In this document: one piece after another, positions 51,174 to 60,740 of the stretch
Position numbering within the stretch: the stretch's first letter is position 1
Layout: every line of letters starts with the position of its first letter
NCBI RefSeq assembly: GCF_900240285.1
Contig: NZ_OESS01000001.1
Span: 248,001-312,000, forward strand
Source of the DNA: Halobacillus sp. Marseille-P3879
GTDB lineage: Bacteria > Bacillota > Bacilli > Bacillales > Halobacillaceae
Direction: 5' to 3'
Length of the DNA: 64,000 bases
Program-made: the position numbers and the translations under genes
The notes under the pieces: generated by a model
Database searches by the model: none
The model's input: the letters and a program-made list of their open reading frames with translations, nothing else
What the model was told of the DNA's origin: nothing

Positions 51174-52427
51174 GTGAACGAACTAATCTATTTAATTATT
51201 TTTACTGTGATTGTTATTGGCATCGGTTTATGGGAAAAGCACTCACTGGATCGAAGGCTTAAACAGATACCTACGAGAATATTAATTAACGGTATTAGAG
51301 GGAAGTCCACCGTAACCCGTCTTGTGATGGGGATTCTAAAGGAAAACGGAGAAAAGGTGATCGGAAAGACAACAGGTACATCCGCACGAATGTTCTATTG
51401 GGATTTAAAAGAAGAAGAACCAATCATTCGCGGTCTTCAGGGGCCGAATATTAGTGAGCAGCGAAAAATGGTACATAAAGTGACTAAACGAAAGGCTGAT
51501 GCTTTCGTAAGCGAATGTATGGCAATTAATCCAGAATACCAAAAGGTTTTTCAGGAGAAGCTTGTAAAATCTAATATTACGATTATAACCAATGTGATGG
51601 AAGACCACCTGGACATCATGGGACCAACGCTTGATGATATTGCCCAGGCTTTCAGCTCTACGATTCCTCATAATGGCTATTTAATTATTCCTGAAACACC
51701 TTATCAGCAATTCTTTGAGACAGAAGCAGCTAAAAGAAACTCTAAAGTCTTGATTGCAGATGAAAGTGCAATTGATGAAAACTATCTAAAGAAATTTCCA
51801 TTTATGATTTTTCCCCAAAACGCGGCTCTTGCCCTGGCGGTTGCTGATATCCTGCAGATCGATCGGGAAACGGCATTAAGAGGGATGCTGAATGCTCCTG
51901 TAGATCCTGGAGCAATGCGCGTTCACCAGTTTGGCGGTGACGAGGAACCTAAATACTTCTTTAATGGCTTTGCTGCAAATGACGTCACCTCAACGTTAAA
52001 TATATGGGAGCGTATTAAAGAGCAGGGCTATCCTTTAGAAGATGTTACTGTAGTGATGAACTGCCGACAGGACAGAGTGGACCGGACTATAGAATTTGCT
52101 GAAAAGGTACTGCCGGCCATGGAGATAGACAGGCTGGTTCTTATTGGCAGAGAAGCTCATCCGATCTTAACGGCATATGATGAAGGAAAAATAAGAACAA
52201 AACATATTGTAAACTTAGAGAAACAGTCAGTTGAAGAGGCGGTTGAATATGTCGACCGCCTGCCTGGGCATGCTCTCGTTTATGGGATCGGAAACATCCA
52301 TGGGGGAGGAGAAGAGTTTGCCAAAGCCATAGAAGAGAAAGAGTTATCGAGAAAAGACCGCCAAATCAAGGAGGAAGCTCCTTTTGAAGTGGAGTTTTCC
52401 AATAGAGAATATCAGATGAATAAATAA
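51174..52427 (+). CDS. pgsB: Poly-gamma-glutamate synthase PgsB/CapB
   Basis: A 417-residue Mur-ligase-like amide ligase with an N-terminal membrane anchor and P-loop NGIRGKST (39-46). VMEDHLDIMGPT and YFFNGFAANDVTS are conserved in CapB. It forms the gamma-amide bonds of polyglutamate with ATP, in complex with PgsC and PgsA. The start is GTG with AAGGGGTG upstream. The region 51002-51173 before it is AT-rich; I could not define a promoter. Confidence 0.95.
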   Translation: MNELIYLIIFTVIVIGIGLWEKHSLDRRLKQIPTRILINGIRGKSTVTRLVMGILKENGEKVIGKTTGTSARMFYWDLKEEEPIIRGLQGPNISEQRKMVHKVTKRKADAFVSECMAINPEYQKVFQEKLVKSNITIITNVMEDHLDIMGPTLDDIAQAFSSTIPHNGYLIIPETPYQQFFETEAAKRNSKVLIADESAIDENYLKKFPFMIFPQNAALALAVADILQIDRETALRGMLNAPVDPGAMRVHQFGGDEEPKYFFNGFAANDVTSTLNIWERIKEQGYPLEDVTVVMNCRQDRVDRTIEFAEKVLPAMEIDRLVLIGREAHPILTAYDEGKIRTKHIVNLEKQSVEEAVEYVDRLPGHALVYGIGNIHGGGEEFAKAIEEKELSRKDRQIKEEAPFEVEFSNREYQMNK

Positions 52428-52467
52428 AGAAAGAAGCTTTTAGTGAAAAAAAGGGGTTGGAGACGCA

Positions 52468-52917
52468 GTGTTTGGGACGGATTTATATATAGCAATTGTT
52501 ATAGGTGTCTTATTAAGCTTGCTTTATGCGGAAAAAACAGGGATTATGCCGGCAGGTCTCGTAGTACCCGGCTATCTCGCTTTAATATTTGATCAGGTCA
52601 TGTATGTACTGGTTGTCGGATTGATTAGTCTGCTTACATATCTACTCGTAACGCAGGTGCTCTCGAGATTCACGGTGCTGTACGGCCGCAGAAAATTTGC
52701 TGCTATGTTAACAGTTGGAGTTTTGATGAAAATGTCAATGGATTACTTATATCCGCTTACTCCCTTTCCGGTTATGGAGCTTAGAGGGATAGGGGTTATT
52801 GTACCGGGGCTTATCGCCAACTCTATCCAGAAACAAGGAGTTATACCAACATTCAGCTCTACGTTTGTTATTGCGTTTTTTACGTTCGTGTTTATTACGG
52901 TCTATCATTTGCTGTAG
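52468..52917 (+). CDS. pgsC: Poly-gamma-glutamate synthesis membrane protein PgsC/CapC
   Basis: A 149-residue membrane protein with four hydrophobic segments and the CapC-typical EKTGIMPAGLVVPGYLAL and GIGVIVPGLIANSIQKQG. The start is GTG at 52468 with GGGGTTGGAG upstream. It acts with PgsB in the synthase core. Confidence 0.94.
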   Translation: MFGTDLYIAIVIGVLLSLLYAEKTGIMPAGLVVPGYLALIFDQVMYVLVVGLISLLTYLLVTQVLSRFTVLYGRRKFAAMLTVGVLMKMSMDYLYPLTPFPVMELRGIGVIVPGLIANSIQKQGVIPTFSSTFVIAFFTFVFITVYHLL

Positions 52918-52930
52918 GGGAGTTCTTAGT

Positions 52931-54190
52931 ATGAAAGAAACAAAGCTGAAGTCATTTATGCAGGTCTGGGTAAAAAAACACCGGGAGAAAGCCGTTTCTC
53001 ATTCTATTATTCTAGCTTTAATTTTATCTGTTCCTTTTTTTGCCCATAAACAGATTGATAGAGTGCAGGTTCCTGAGAACACGAGACCGGATAATGTGGA
53101 CTACCGAGTATCAATGGTAGGGGATATGATGCTGGGACGCCATGTCAGGGATGCAGCAGTCAGGGAAGGGGAGCCGATTGACCGGGTTTTCTCTTATGTT
53201 ACTCCTTATTTCGAGGAGTCTGATTACTCTACCGGAAATTTTGAAAATCCAGTAATTGATACAGAAGATGAATCGGTAGCCAGTCAGATGGAGGATTATG
53301 AGTTACATAATAAAGACATTCACCTTTATGCTGAAGCAGGTGCAGAGGATGCGCTCGTAGACGCGGGGTTTGATTCTGTAACGATGGCTAACAACCACAC
53401 GATGGATTACGGGGACTTATCTTTAACTGAAACACTTAACCATATGGGAGAAGCGGATATTGATCTTCTCGGGATAGGGGATGTCCTTGATTCTGGAGAA
53501 GCTCAAGCTGCCGAAGTCGGTGAAGAAGAGGAAGAACTATTGGATGCAGGAGAGATTTCATATTTCGATATTAATGAAAATTATTCAGCAGCTATTTTAG
53601 GTTTTACCGATGTGTTTGTTCAAGGCTATAGTGCCGGTGACTACGTGGGCGGTGTGTTAACAAACGATGGGTTAAGTGTTCTTCAAAGCCGTATTCAAGA
53701 AGCGAAAGAAGAAGCGGATGTCGTTATTGTTCATGCTCACTGGGGCGATGAGTATCAAGTAGGGTCGAATCAGGAGCAGGAAAACCTTGCCTGGCTTTTA
53801 ACGGACATCGGTGCTGATATTATTATCGGCCACCATTCTCACGTTTTAGAGCCTGTTACTGTAGTAGAAACTGAAAATAATACCTCCCTTGTCATGAACA
53901 GCCTTGGAAACTTTGTCTTTGACCAGGGGTGGTCAAGGACGAAAGAATCAACTCTGGCCCAGCTCGACTTTTTAGAAGATGGAAGTGCGAATCTATCATT
54001 TATTCCTATGCAGATAAGTGATACGAAGCCCCGGGAAACGAAAGGCCTGTTAAAGCCATACCGTGATTACCGGATTTTTCGAACGCTTCGCAAAGAACTG
54101 GATCGTGATCTCTGGGAAGTGGAAGACAGCAGGCTCGTTATTGATTTAGAAAAAGCTGGCGTACTGGAATACGGAGGGTCTGCCTCATGA
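52931..54190 (+). CDS. pgsA: Poly-gamma-glutamate export protein PgsA/CapA
   Basis: A 419-residue protein with one N-terminal membrane anchor and an extracellular metallophosphatase-like domain: SMVGDMMLGRHV, ANNHTMDYG, VHAHWGDEY and GHHSHVLEP. ATG 52931 follows AGGGGAG, 13 bases after pgsC. The exported part is acidic. It is needed for polymer transport or elongation. Confidence 0.94.
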   Translation: MKETKLKSFMQVWVKKHREKAVSHSIILALILSVPFFAHKQIDRVQVPENTRPDNVDYRVSMVGDMMLGRHVRDAAVREGEPIDRVFSYVTPYFEESDYSTGNFENPVIDTEDESVASQMEDYELHNKDIHLYAEAGAEDALVDAGFDSVTMANNHTMDYGDLSLTETLNHMGEADIDLLGIGDVLDSGEAQAAEVGEEEEELLDAGEISYFDINENYSAAILGFTDVFVQGYSAGDYVGGVLTNDGLSVLQSRIQEAKEEADVVIVHAHWGDEYQVGSNQEQENLAWLLTDIGADIIIGHHSHVLEPVTVVETENNTSLVMNSLGNFVFDQGWSRTKESTLAQLDFLEDGSANLSFIPMQISDTKPRETKGLLKPYRDYRIFRTLRKELDRDLWEVEDSRLVIDLEKAGVLEYGGSAS

Positions 54191-56016
54191 ATTACCTGAA
54201 GATCACCAATATATTTGCGGTTATCGTATTTATCGGATTAGTCGGATGGAACTATTATTTTGAAGACGAATTCGACGCATTTCGAGAGCCTTATCAAGGT
54301 GAAGAACCAACAGAAGCTGTTGAAATTAATGAAGAGGATGAGGAGTCTTATGCCTATGGAGTAAGTGCCCTGCACCCGCTGGCTGTAGAAGCAGGTATGG
54401 AAGTCCTTAATGAAGGAGGGAATGCTGCTGAAGCTGCAGTTGCTGTTTCCTTCACCTTAGGTGTCGTGGAACCTTATGGATCGGGGGTTGGCGGCGGCGG
54501 TCAAATGGTCGTTCATGAACCTGGTCAGCAAGCGATGACTTATGATTATAGAGAGGCAGCCCCTGAAAGCGGGGAGTGGCCGGAAAGAGGAGTAGCTGTT
54601 CCTGGATTTGTAAAAGGAATGGAAGCTTTATATGAGGATTATGGGGACAATAAGGAATGGGCTGAATTACTAGACCGATCAATTGAATACAGTGAAGAGG
54701 GCTTTGAAGTTGGAAGAATTTTCAACGAACAAATTCAGAGCTCGGACCGTTACCTGCAGATGCCTGAAGATAAGCGGAGTAACTTCTATCCGGAAGGCCG
54801 GCCTATTGCTATGAATGAAACGATCGTCCAGAAAGAACTGGCGGATACGTTAAAGATTATACAAGAAAAGGGAGCGGACGGTTTTTACGAAGGAGAGTTC
54901 GGCCGACAGCTTGCTGCTGAGATCGGATTGCCTGAAAGTGATTTGGCTTCTTATGAAGCAGCCGAGCGGGAAGCACCTGCCGGGAGCTTTAAAGATCAGA
55001 CCGTGTACGCAGGCTCCTCTCCGACTTCAGGAGTTATTGTCGTTCAAGCTTTACAGATGATAGAGAGACTTGAAGAGGACTTTGAAGAGGTAATTCGCAG
55101 TGAGTTTGAAAATGATGATGGGGAACTGCCGGAATATCTTGCAGACGGACTTCCTGAAGATATGGAAGCTGTAGTGAACGATGAAGAATGGCAGGCTCTC
55201 TATATTCATCTTATTAATAAAATTACGGACCAGGTATACAGTGAGAGGGTAAGTACTCTTGGAGATCCTCAATTTGAAGAGGTCAATCAGGAAGAGCTTA
55301 CTTCCCGGGAGTATACAGATGAGTTATTTGAACAGGAATTTTCTGAAGGGGATGGCCTGTCCAGTTCTGCAGAATTGCTGGACAGCCCTAATGAGATCAG
55401 TGACTCGAGGAATACAACACACTTTGTAATTGTCGATAAGGATGGAATGATGGTTTCTGCAACGAATTCCCTCGGTCAATTCTTTGGTTCCGGCCGTTAC
55501 ACCAACGGATTTTTCCTGAATAATCAGCTGAATAACTTTAGTACGGTTGAAGGTTCAATTAACGAATATCAGCCTGGAAAACGGCCGCGGTCATTTGTTT
55601 CTCCGATGATATTTGCCGAGGAGGGTCAACCTGTACTTGGGTTAGGCTCGCCTGGAGGCTCAAGAATTCCGGCGATGCTGATTCAAACGTTTTTACAATA
55701 TGAGTATGGCAGAGACGATAATGATGAAAGGATTAATTTACAAGAGGCCATCATGAGACCAAGATTCTATACGGAGGATAATGTTGTGCACCTCGAAAAT
55801 ATGGTGGAGGATAGTTCACTTGAAGCGTTGAGAGAAGGCATGAATTATTCTGTCATCACCCATGACTCTCCTCTTTATTACGGCGGAATCCAGGGCTTAG
55901 GGATCCGGACAGAAGGAGAGGTCAAGGAAATGTTTGGCGGGGGAGATCGGCGCCGTCTGGGAACATGGCAAATTGCAGATGAGGAAGGTTTAGTGGAAGA
56001 TGATACAGAAGAATAA
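54187..56016 (+). CDS. capD: Gamma-glutamyltransferase CapD-like (polyglutamate processing/anchoring)
   Basis: A 609-residue gamma-glutamyltranspeptidase-family protein with an N-terminal membrane anchor and an acidic linker. The catalytic nucleophile is probably Thr410 in NTTHFVIVD, where autocleavage would give the two subunits; GSGVGGGGQMVVH and GLGSPGGSRIPAML are conserved. In B. anthracis CapD links polyglutamate to peptidoglycan; related enzymes release or degrade the polymer. It overlaps pgsA by 4 bases. A CapE/PgsE-like micropeptide gene was not found. It is longer than most CapD, mainly through an acidic insert (~295-400). Confidence 0.9.
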   Translation: MNYLKITNIFAVIVFIGLVGWNYYFEDEFDAFREPYQGEEPTEAVEINEEDEESYAYGVSALHPLAVEAGMEVLNEGGNAAEAAVAVSFTLGVVEPYGSGVGGGGQMVVHEPGQQAMTYDYREAAPESGEWPERGVAVPGFVKGMEALYEDYGDNKEWAELLDRSIEYSEEGFEVGRIFNEQIQSSDRYLQMPEDKRSNFYPEGRPIAMNETIVQKELADTLKIIQEKGADGFYEGEFGRQLAAEIGLPESDLASYEAAEREAPAGSFKDQTVYAGSSPTSGVIVVQALQMIERLEEDFEEVIRSEFENDDGELPEYLADGLPEDMEAVVNDEEWQALYIHLINKITDQVYSERVSTLGDPQFEEVNQEELTSREYTDELFEQEFSEGDGLSSSAELLDSPNEISDSRNTTHFVIVDKDGMMVSATNSLGQFFGSGRYTNGFFLNNQLNNFSTVEGSINEYQPGKRPRSFVSPMIFAEEGQPVLGLGSPGGSRIPAMLIQTFLQYEYGRDDNDERINLQEAIMRPRFYTEDNVVHLENMVEDSSLEALREGMNYSVITHDSPLYYGGIQGLGIRTEGEVKEMFGGGDRRRLGTWQIADEEGLVEDDTEE

Positions 56017-56088
56017 TGATGAAGAGCCTCCAGAGGCAAAAAGGACGTCGAAAGCAAGCGGTATACGTTCGAACGTCCCCACAAAATA

Positions 56089-56121
56089 ACTTATAGAGAA
56101 ATAAGGTGTTTCTCCACCAGC
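56089..56121. repeat. Degenerate AGCTTG-GAGA hairpin after capD
   Basis: ACTTATAGAGAAA faces TTTCTCCACCAGCT; the inner GAGAAA/TTTCTC pairs but the outer stem has decayed. It lies next to a separate intact terminator. Confidence 0.5.
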
Positions 56122-56124
56122 TGG

Positions 56125-56154
56125 AAGCCCTGCACATGAGTGCAGGGCTTTTTT
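56125..56154 (+). terminator. Terminator of the pgs operon
   Basis: An 11-bp perfect stem AAGCCCTGCAC/GTGCAGGGCTT (56125-56135 and 56140-56150) with a 4-base loop and six T residues. Confidence 0.93.
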
Positions 56155-56196
56155 AAACAGCCAATGAAATAAAATTTCTAAATTCATAACATAACA

Positions 56197-56225
56197 TTGA
56201 CAAAATAATTCAAAGGGAATATGAT
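56197..56225 (+). promoter_or_regulatory. Strong sigma-A promoter of the murQ operon
   Basis: A perfect TTGACA (56197-56202) and TATGAT (56220-56225) are 17 bases apart. The leader is then about 165 bases long, with no clear riboswitch; a run of C-rich sequence (56280-56310) is its only odd feature. Confidence 0.8.
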
Positions 56226-56399
56226 AAAGACAGTCATTAAATTGTCACAATTTTAAAAAAACCGCAGAATATATACAGCATTCCCACCACCTCTCACGCT
56301 CCCGCCCGCTTCAACAAGAATTCCAGCTCAAGAAATGAATAGCACTCTGTTCTGACAGGGGTCATATACGAGAATAAAGGTAAGGAGACGATCGCATCC

Positions 56400-57302
56400 A
56401 TGGAGTTATCGAATTTAACAACTGAACAAAGAAACAAAAACAGTATGTCGCTGGATCAAATGTCGATCATGGAAGCTTTACATACGATAAACGATGAGGA
56501 CAAGAAGGTAGCACAAGCTGTAGAAGCGGTTCTCCCGAATGTTAATACATCTGTTGAAAGAATTTTTAAAGCATTGGCCAAAGGCGGCCGGCTGTTTTAC
56601 GTCGGGGCAGGCACGAGCGGCCGGCTCGGTGTAATTGATGCATCTGAGTGTCCGCCTACCTTTATGACTCCGCCGGAAATGGTTCAAGCGATTATGGCAG
56701 GAGGGAACGATGCATTCTTTAGTGCCGTAGAAGGCTGCGAGGATGACGAGAATCAAGGTGCAAAAGACTTAGAAGTTAAACAGCTGAGCAGTAATGATGT
56801 CGTAATGGGCATTACAGCAAGCGGACGTACTCCTTACCCAATCGGTGCATTAAAATATGCACGTAAAATCGGGGCTTATACAATTTCGCTGTCCTGCAAT
56901 GATAATTCAGAGATCAGCAGGCATGCTGACTGCGAAATTGAAGTGGTGGTTGGACCTGAAGTGTTAACTGGATCGACAAGGATGAAAGCGGCAACCGCCC
57001 ATAAAATGATTCTTAATATGATTAGTACTACGACGATGATTCAGCTTGGAAAGGTACATGAAAACCTCATGGTGGATGTACATGCCAGCAATTATAAATT
57101 AATGGAACGAGCGAAGCTGACCATAATGGAAATCACTCAGGTGTCCTATGCAGAAGCTGAAAAGGTACTAAAGAAAACGAATCACGAAGTTAAACCGGCA
57201 GTAGTGATGATCAAAACCGGAGCCAGTTTCAAAGAGGCCGCAGAAGCGATTAATAAAAGCGGCGGGTATGTGAGGCAGGCAATCAACTACATCTTGAAGT
57301 AA
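56400..57302 (+). CDS. murQ: N-acetylmuramic acid 6-phosphate etherase
   Basis: A 300-residue SIS-domain lyase with YVGAGTSGRLGVIDASECPPTF, GCEDDENQGAKDL and VLTGSTRMKAATAHKM, all diagnostic of MurQ. It splits the lactyl ether of MurNAc-6-P to give GlcNAc-6-P and D-lactate in wall recycling. AAGGAG lies 12 bases before ATG, a rather long spacing. It heads an operon with ABC-importer genes instead of the MurP phosphotransferase found in B. subtilis. Confidence 0.95.
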   Translation: MELSNLTTEQRNKNSMSLDQMSIMEALHTINDEDKKVAQAVEAVLPNVNTSVERIFKALAKGGRLFYVGAGTSGRLGVIDASECPPTFMTPPEMVQAIMAGGNDAFFSAVEGCEDDENQGAKDLEVKQLSSNDVVMGITASGRTPYPIGALKYARKIGAYTISLSCNDNSEISRHADCEIEVVVGPEVLTGSTRMKAATAHKMILNMISTTTMIQLGKVHENLMVDVHASNYKLMERAKLTIMEITQVSYAEAEKVLKKTNHEVKPAVVMIKTGASFKEAAEAINKSGGYVRQAINYILK

Positions 57303-57389
57303 AACACATGAGTTCCGGAAACACCATTAATAGCTTATCGGGCTGTTAATGCGTTTCATATACTTAACAAAACCAAAGGGGGAAGGAAT

Positions 57390-58733
57390 TTGAAGAAGCT
57401 ATTTAAACGTCCTGTTTCATTGCTTGCAATGGGTGCACTTTCACTTTTTCTAGCTGCAGGCTGCTCATCAGATGAAGAGTCTTCAGGGAATGATGGCGGC
57501 GGTGAAGGTTCAGGCGATGGAGAAGTATCAGGAGAGCTGGAACTTCAATACTTTGTTGGTGGATACGGGGATTCCTGGTGGAAAGAAGTTATTGCTGATT
57601 TTGAAGAAGAATATCCTGATGTATCAATTGTAGAGCACGCAGGTCCAAACATAAACGAAGAGATGAGATCGCGCTGGGTATCAGGAGATCCGCCTGATGT
57701 GGTTTACATTGACGGTGCTGGATCAAGTGAAACGCAAATGGTGGAAGATGGCCAATTGATGAACTTAACGGATTGGGTAGAGGATATCGAAGTAGATGGC
57801 GAACCTTTGATGGACAGCTTTATTGTAGACCCTGCTACTTATGACGGCGATATTTACTCACTGCCGCTCGTATTCGACACGTGGGGCACATGGTATAACG
57901 AAGCAATGTTTGAGGATGAAGGATATGAAGTACCGGCAGACTTTGACGGTTTCATGGACACGATGGGTGAAATTCAAGATGGAGAAGACATTTCCCCATT
58001 CGTTACTACAGGACAACACCCTTATTACTTCCTGCGCGGCATGCTTTACCCTGCATTTGGCGCAGCCGGTGGAGATGAGTTGTTGAATGATGTCATCACC
58101 GGGGCTGAAGGTGCCTGGACAAGTGAGCCTGTCGTTAAAGTTATGGAAAAAGTACAGGAAATGCAGGAAGCTGGCTACATCGACGAAGGGTTTGGCGCGT
58201 TGAACCATACCCAGTCTCAAATGGACTTCCTAATGGGAGATAATGCCTTTATCCCAGTAGGTTTCTGGCTTCCGAATGAAATGGCCAACGATATTCCTGA
58301 TAACTTTGAATTTGGTTTTATTCCTTCTCCAATGCAGGATTCAGGCGAACCATATTCAGTAGTTCCTGACTTGCGCCCGCTAGCAATTGCAGAAGAAGCT
58401 GAAAACCCTGAAGCGGCTCAAGCTTTTGTGGAATTTGTCTTTAAGAAAGAATACGCAAGGTCTTTCTCTGAACACACAGGAGCGATCATGAACTTAAATG
58501 GTGTTGACTTATCTGAGAATGATGAAGTACCTGATTATTTAATTGAAGCGAACGAAATGATTAACGATGAAGAACAGGTGCAAATAAACAACAAACCACA
58601 CCCAATGAGTTCCGACTTGGAAGAACCTATTAGTAACTCACTGGTATCGCTTATGCTTGGTAATATTACAGCAGAAGAGTTTACGGAGGAAGCAGAGGAA
58701 GCTGCGGCCGAATATCGTGAGAGCAATGAATAG
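57390..58733 (+). CDS. Extracellular sugar-binding lipoprotein of an ABC importer
   Basis: A 447-residue family 1 solute-binding protein with signal peptide and lipobox LAAGC, then a Gly/Ser/Asp-rich linker. DVVYIDGAGSSETQMVEDGQL and VFDTWGTWYNEAMFEDEGYE are typical of oligosaccharide-binding proteins. The start is TTG with GGGGGAAGG upstream. The mature protein is acidic. Downstream of murQ it probably binds MurNAc, a muropeptide-derived sugar or a GlcNAc-MurNAc disaccharide. Confidence 0.88.
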   Translation: MKKLFKRPVSLLAMGALSLFLAAGCSSDEESSGNDGGGEGSGDGEVSGELELQYFVGGYGDSWWKEVIADFEEEYPDVSIVEHAGPNINEEMRSRWVSGDPPDVVYIDGAGSSETQMVEDGQLMNLTDWVEDIEVDGEPLMDSFIVDPATYDGDIYSLPLVFDTWGTWYNEAMFEDEGYEVPADFDGFMDTMGEIQDGEDISPFVTTGQHPYYFLRGMLYPAFGAAGGDELLNDVITGAEGAWTSEPVVKVMEKVQEMQEAGYIDEGFGALNHTQSQMDFLMGDNAFIPVGFWLPNEMANDIPDNFEFGFIPSPMQDSGEPYSVVPDLRPLAIAEEAENPEAAQAFVEFVFKKEYARSFSEHTGAIMNLNGVDLSENDEVPDYLIEANEMINDEEQVQINNKPHPMSSDLEEPISNSLVSLMLGNITAEEFTEEAEEAAAEYRESNE

Positions 58734-58809
58734 ATAATGCTGACGGTATGGAATATAGGGGTGCAGCCTTATATTCCATACTCTTATTTCTAATAGAAAG
58801 AGTGATTGG

Positions 58810-59703
58810 GTGGTACAGTCTAAAAAGCAAAAATATACCTTTTTGGCATTTTGTCTTGTCCCGACATTTATCATGTTTTCCATTTTCACCTTGTATCCGT
58901 TATTCAGTGGATTGTATTATTCTTTCTTTGAATGGTCGGGTGCTTCACAGGATAAAACCTTTATTGGCTTTGACAATTACATAAAACTTTTTAATGATTC
59001 GATCATTCCCCGCACCATTTACCATGACTATTTCCTGGTGGCAACAAAAGTTGTTGGGATTATGGTGCTGGCCTTGTTCTTTGCTGTAGCTTTAACTCAG
59101 TTAAAGATTAAAGAGGCACCTTTTTACCGCATTGTGTTTTTCTTTCCAAATATTATGTCGGTGGTCGTTATTGGTATCCTTTGGGCTTTCATCTATAACC
59201 CGAGCATGGGTCTTGTGAATTCTGGACTAGAAGCAATAGGACTTGAAACCTGGACCAGAGCCTGGCTTGGAAATGAAGATTGGGCGCTAGCCAGTCTGGT
59301 ATTACCGTCTGTATGGGCCGGGATTGGTCTGTTTATGCTCATGCTCATGGGCGGAATTGCCAATGTGTCAAAAAGTTATTATGAAGCCGCAGAGATTGAC
59401 GGAGCAAACGAATGGCAGCAGTTTTGGAAAGTAACCCTGCCATTGGTATGGCCTCAGATTAAAATATCAATCTTATACATTGTCATTACCACTTTGAACG
59501 GGTCTTTTATAATCGTCCAGATTATGACCGGCGGGGGTCCGAATAATTCCACACATGTAATGGGGTCTTATTTATACCAGCAGGCTTTTCGACAGTATGA
59601 CTTTGGGTATGGAGCCACCATTGGTGTAATGATTCTCATTATCTCTTTAGTTACAGTATTAATCTTACAATTTCTTATGCGACGAGAGAGAGTGGAATAT
59701 TAA
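58810..59703 (+). CDS. Sugar ABC importer permease 1 (MalF-like)
   Basis: A 297-residue permease with six helices and the EAA loop YYEAAEIDGANEWQQFWKVTLPLVWP. The start is GTG 58810; the RBS is weak. It pairs with the next permease. No ATPase gene lies nearby, so a shared MsmX/UgpC-type ATPase elsewhere probably energises it. Confidence 0.9.
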   Translation: MVQSKKQKYTFLAFCLVPTFIMFSIFTLYPLFSGLYYSFFEWSGASQDKTFIGFDNYIKLFNDSIIPRTIYHDYFLVATKVVGIMVLALFFAVALTQLKIKEAPFYRIVFFFPNIMSVVVIGILWAFIYNPSMGLVNSGLEAIGLETWTRAWLGNEDWALASLVLPSVWAGIGLFMLMLMGGIANVSKSYYEAAEIDGANEWQQFWKVTLPLVWPQIKISILYIVITTLNGSFIIVQIMTGGGPNNSTHVMGSYLYQQAFRQYDFGYGATIGVMILIISLVTVLILQFLMRRERVEY

Positions 59704-59735
59704 TCTTAGCCGGATTTATCAAGGGGGTAAGGAAC

Positions 59736-60584
59736 ATGCAACAGAAAAAGAGTGTAGGTCAATTACTAGGAAGAGCGGGCATCAGAATTCCTCTTATATT
59801 ATGGTCGATTGCTGTTTTATACCCAATTATTTGGATGTTCATCGGCTCGTTTAAGTCCAACGGAGAAATTTATGCAAACCCGTGGGGGATGCCTGACCAG
59901 TTTAACTTTGAGAACTTTAAGAGCGCCTGGACGGATTTTAACATCGACACGAGTGTATTTAACAGTTTAATCGTGACAGCGCTGGGAGCTGTCCTGACAC
60001 TGGTATTAGCCATCCCTACGGCGTATGCTATCGAGCGGTTAAGGTTTAGAGGGAGCCGTATTTTATTTACTCTCTATATATCTGCCATGATGATCCCTAT
60101 GGTATTAGGATGGATTCCTTTGTTTTTCCTGCTTCAGCGGTTTAATCTGCTTGATAATATCTATGGACTCGCCATGGTTTATGCTGTCAGTCAGCTGCCG
60201 TTTACAATATTTGTTCTGACGAGTTTTATGAGCACGATACCAAAGTCATTAGAGGAATCGGCCTCTATGGACGGGCTTTCACCGTACGGTATACTGCTGA
60301 AAATTATTACTCCATTATCCATGTCTGGAATTATTACGGTCACCATTATGAATGCCATCCAATTTTGGAACGAATACTTCATGGCATTGATTTTTCTTCA
60401 GTCAGAAGGGAATTACACACTTGCTCTTGCCATTGATTACATTAGCAATGAAGCAGAGTATACCAATGCATGGGGGACGCTGTTTGCCAGTCTGACGATT
60501 GCAATTATTCCCGTTATTGTTCTTTATGCGATCTTCCAGCAGCGTATTGCGAAGGGAATGACAGAAGGAGCTATTAAAGGTTGA
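59736..60584 (+). CDS. Sugar ABC importer permease 2 (MalG-like)
   Basis: A 282-residue permease with six helices, PTAYAIERLRF and the EAA loop LEESASMDGLSPYGILLKIITPLS. AAGGGGG is upstream of ATG. It completes the transmembrane part of the importer and ends the operon. Confidence 0.92.
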   Translation: MQQKKSVGQLLGRAGIRIPLILWSIAVLYPIIWMFIGSFKSNGEIYANPWGMPDQFNFENFKSAWTDFNIDTSVFNSLIVTALGAVLTLVLAIPTAYAIERLRFRGSRILFTLYISAMMIPMVLGWIPLFFLLQRFNLLDNIYGLAMVYAVSQLPFTIFVLTSFMSTIPKSLEESASMDGLSPYGILLKIITPLSMSGIITVTIMNAIQFWNEYFMALIFLQSEGNYTLALAIDYISNEAEYTNAWGTLFASLTIAIIPVIVLYAIFQQRIAKGMTEGAIKG

Positions 60585-60613
60585 ATGGAGCGGCTGAACC
60601 ACCAATATTTTGA

Positions 60614-60647
60614 GAAAGCTGTGGGCGTTTGACAGCTTTCTTTTTTT
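60614..60647 (+). terminator. Terminator of the murQ-ABC operon
   Basis: A 9-bp perfect stem GAAAGCTGT/ACAGCTTTC (60614-60622 and 60632-60640) followed by seven T residues. Confidence 0.92.
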
Positions 60648-60740
60648 GTCTAATTTTGTCTAATTATTGCAAATAAAGCGCTGTCATACATAATACGACA
60701 AAAAGTTACATAATTTTCAGAAATTTTTGCAAGAAATTAA

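Noticed and set aside
60668-60681. AAAGCGCTGTCA before glgB as a cre site
   Set aside because: The left half lacks the required TG at the right distance.
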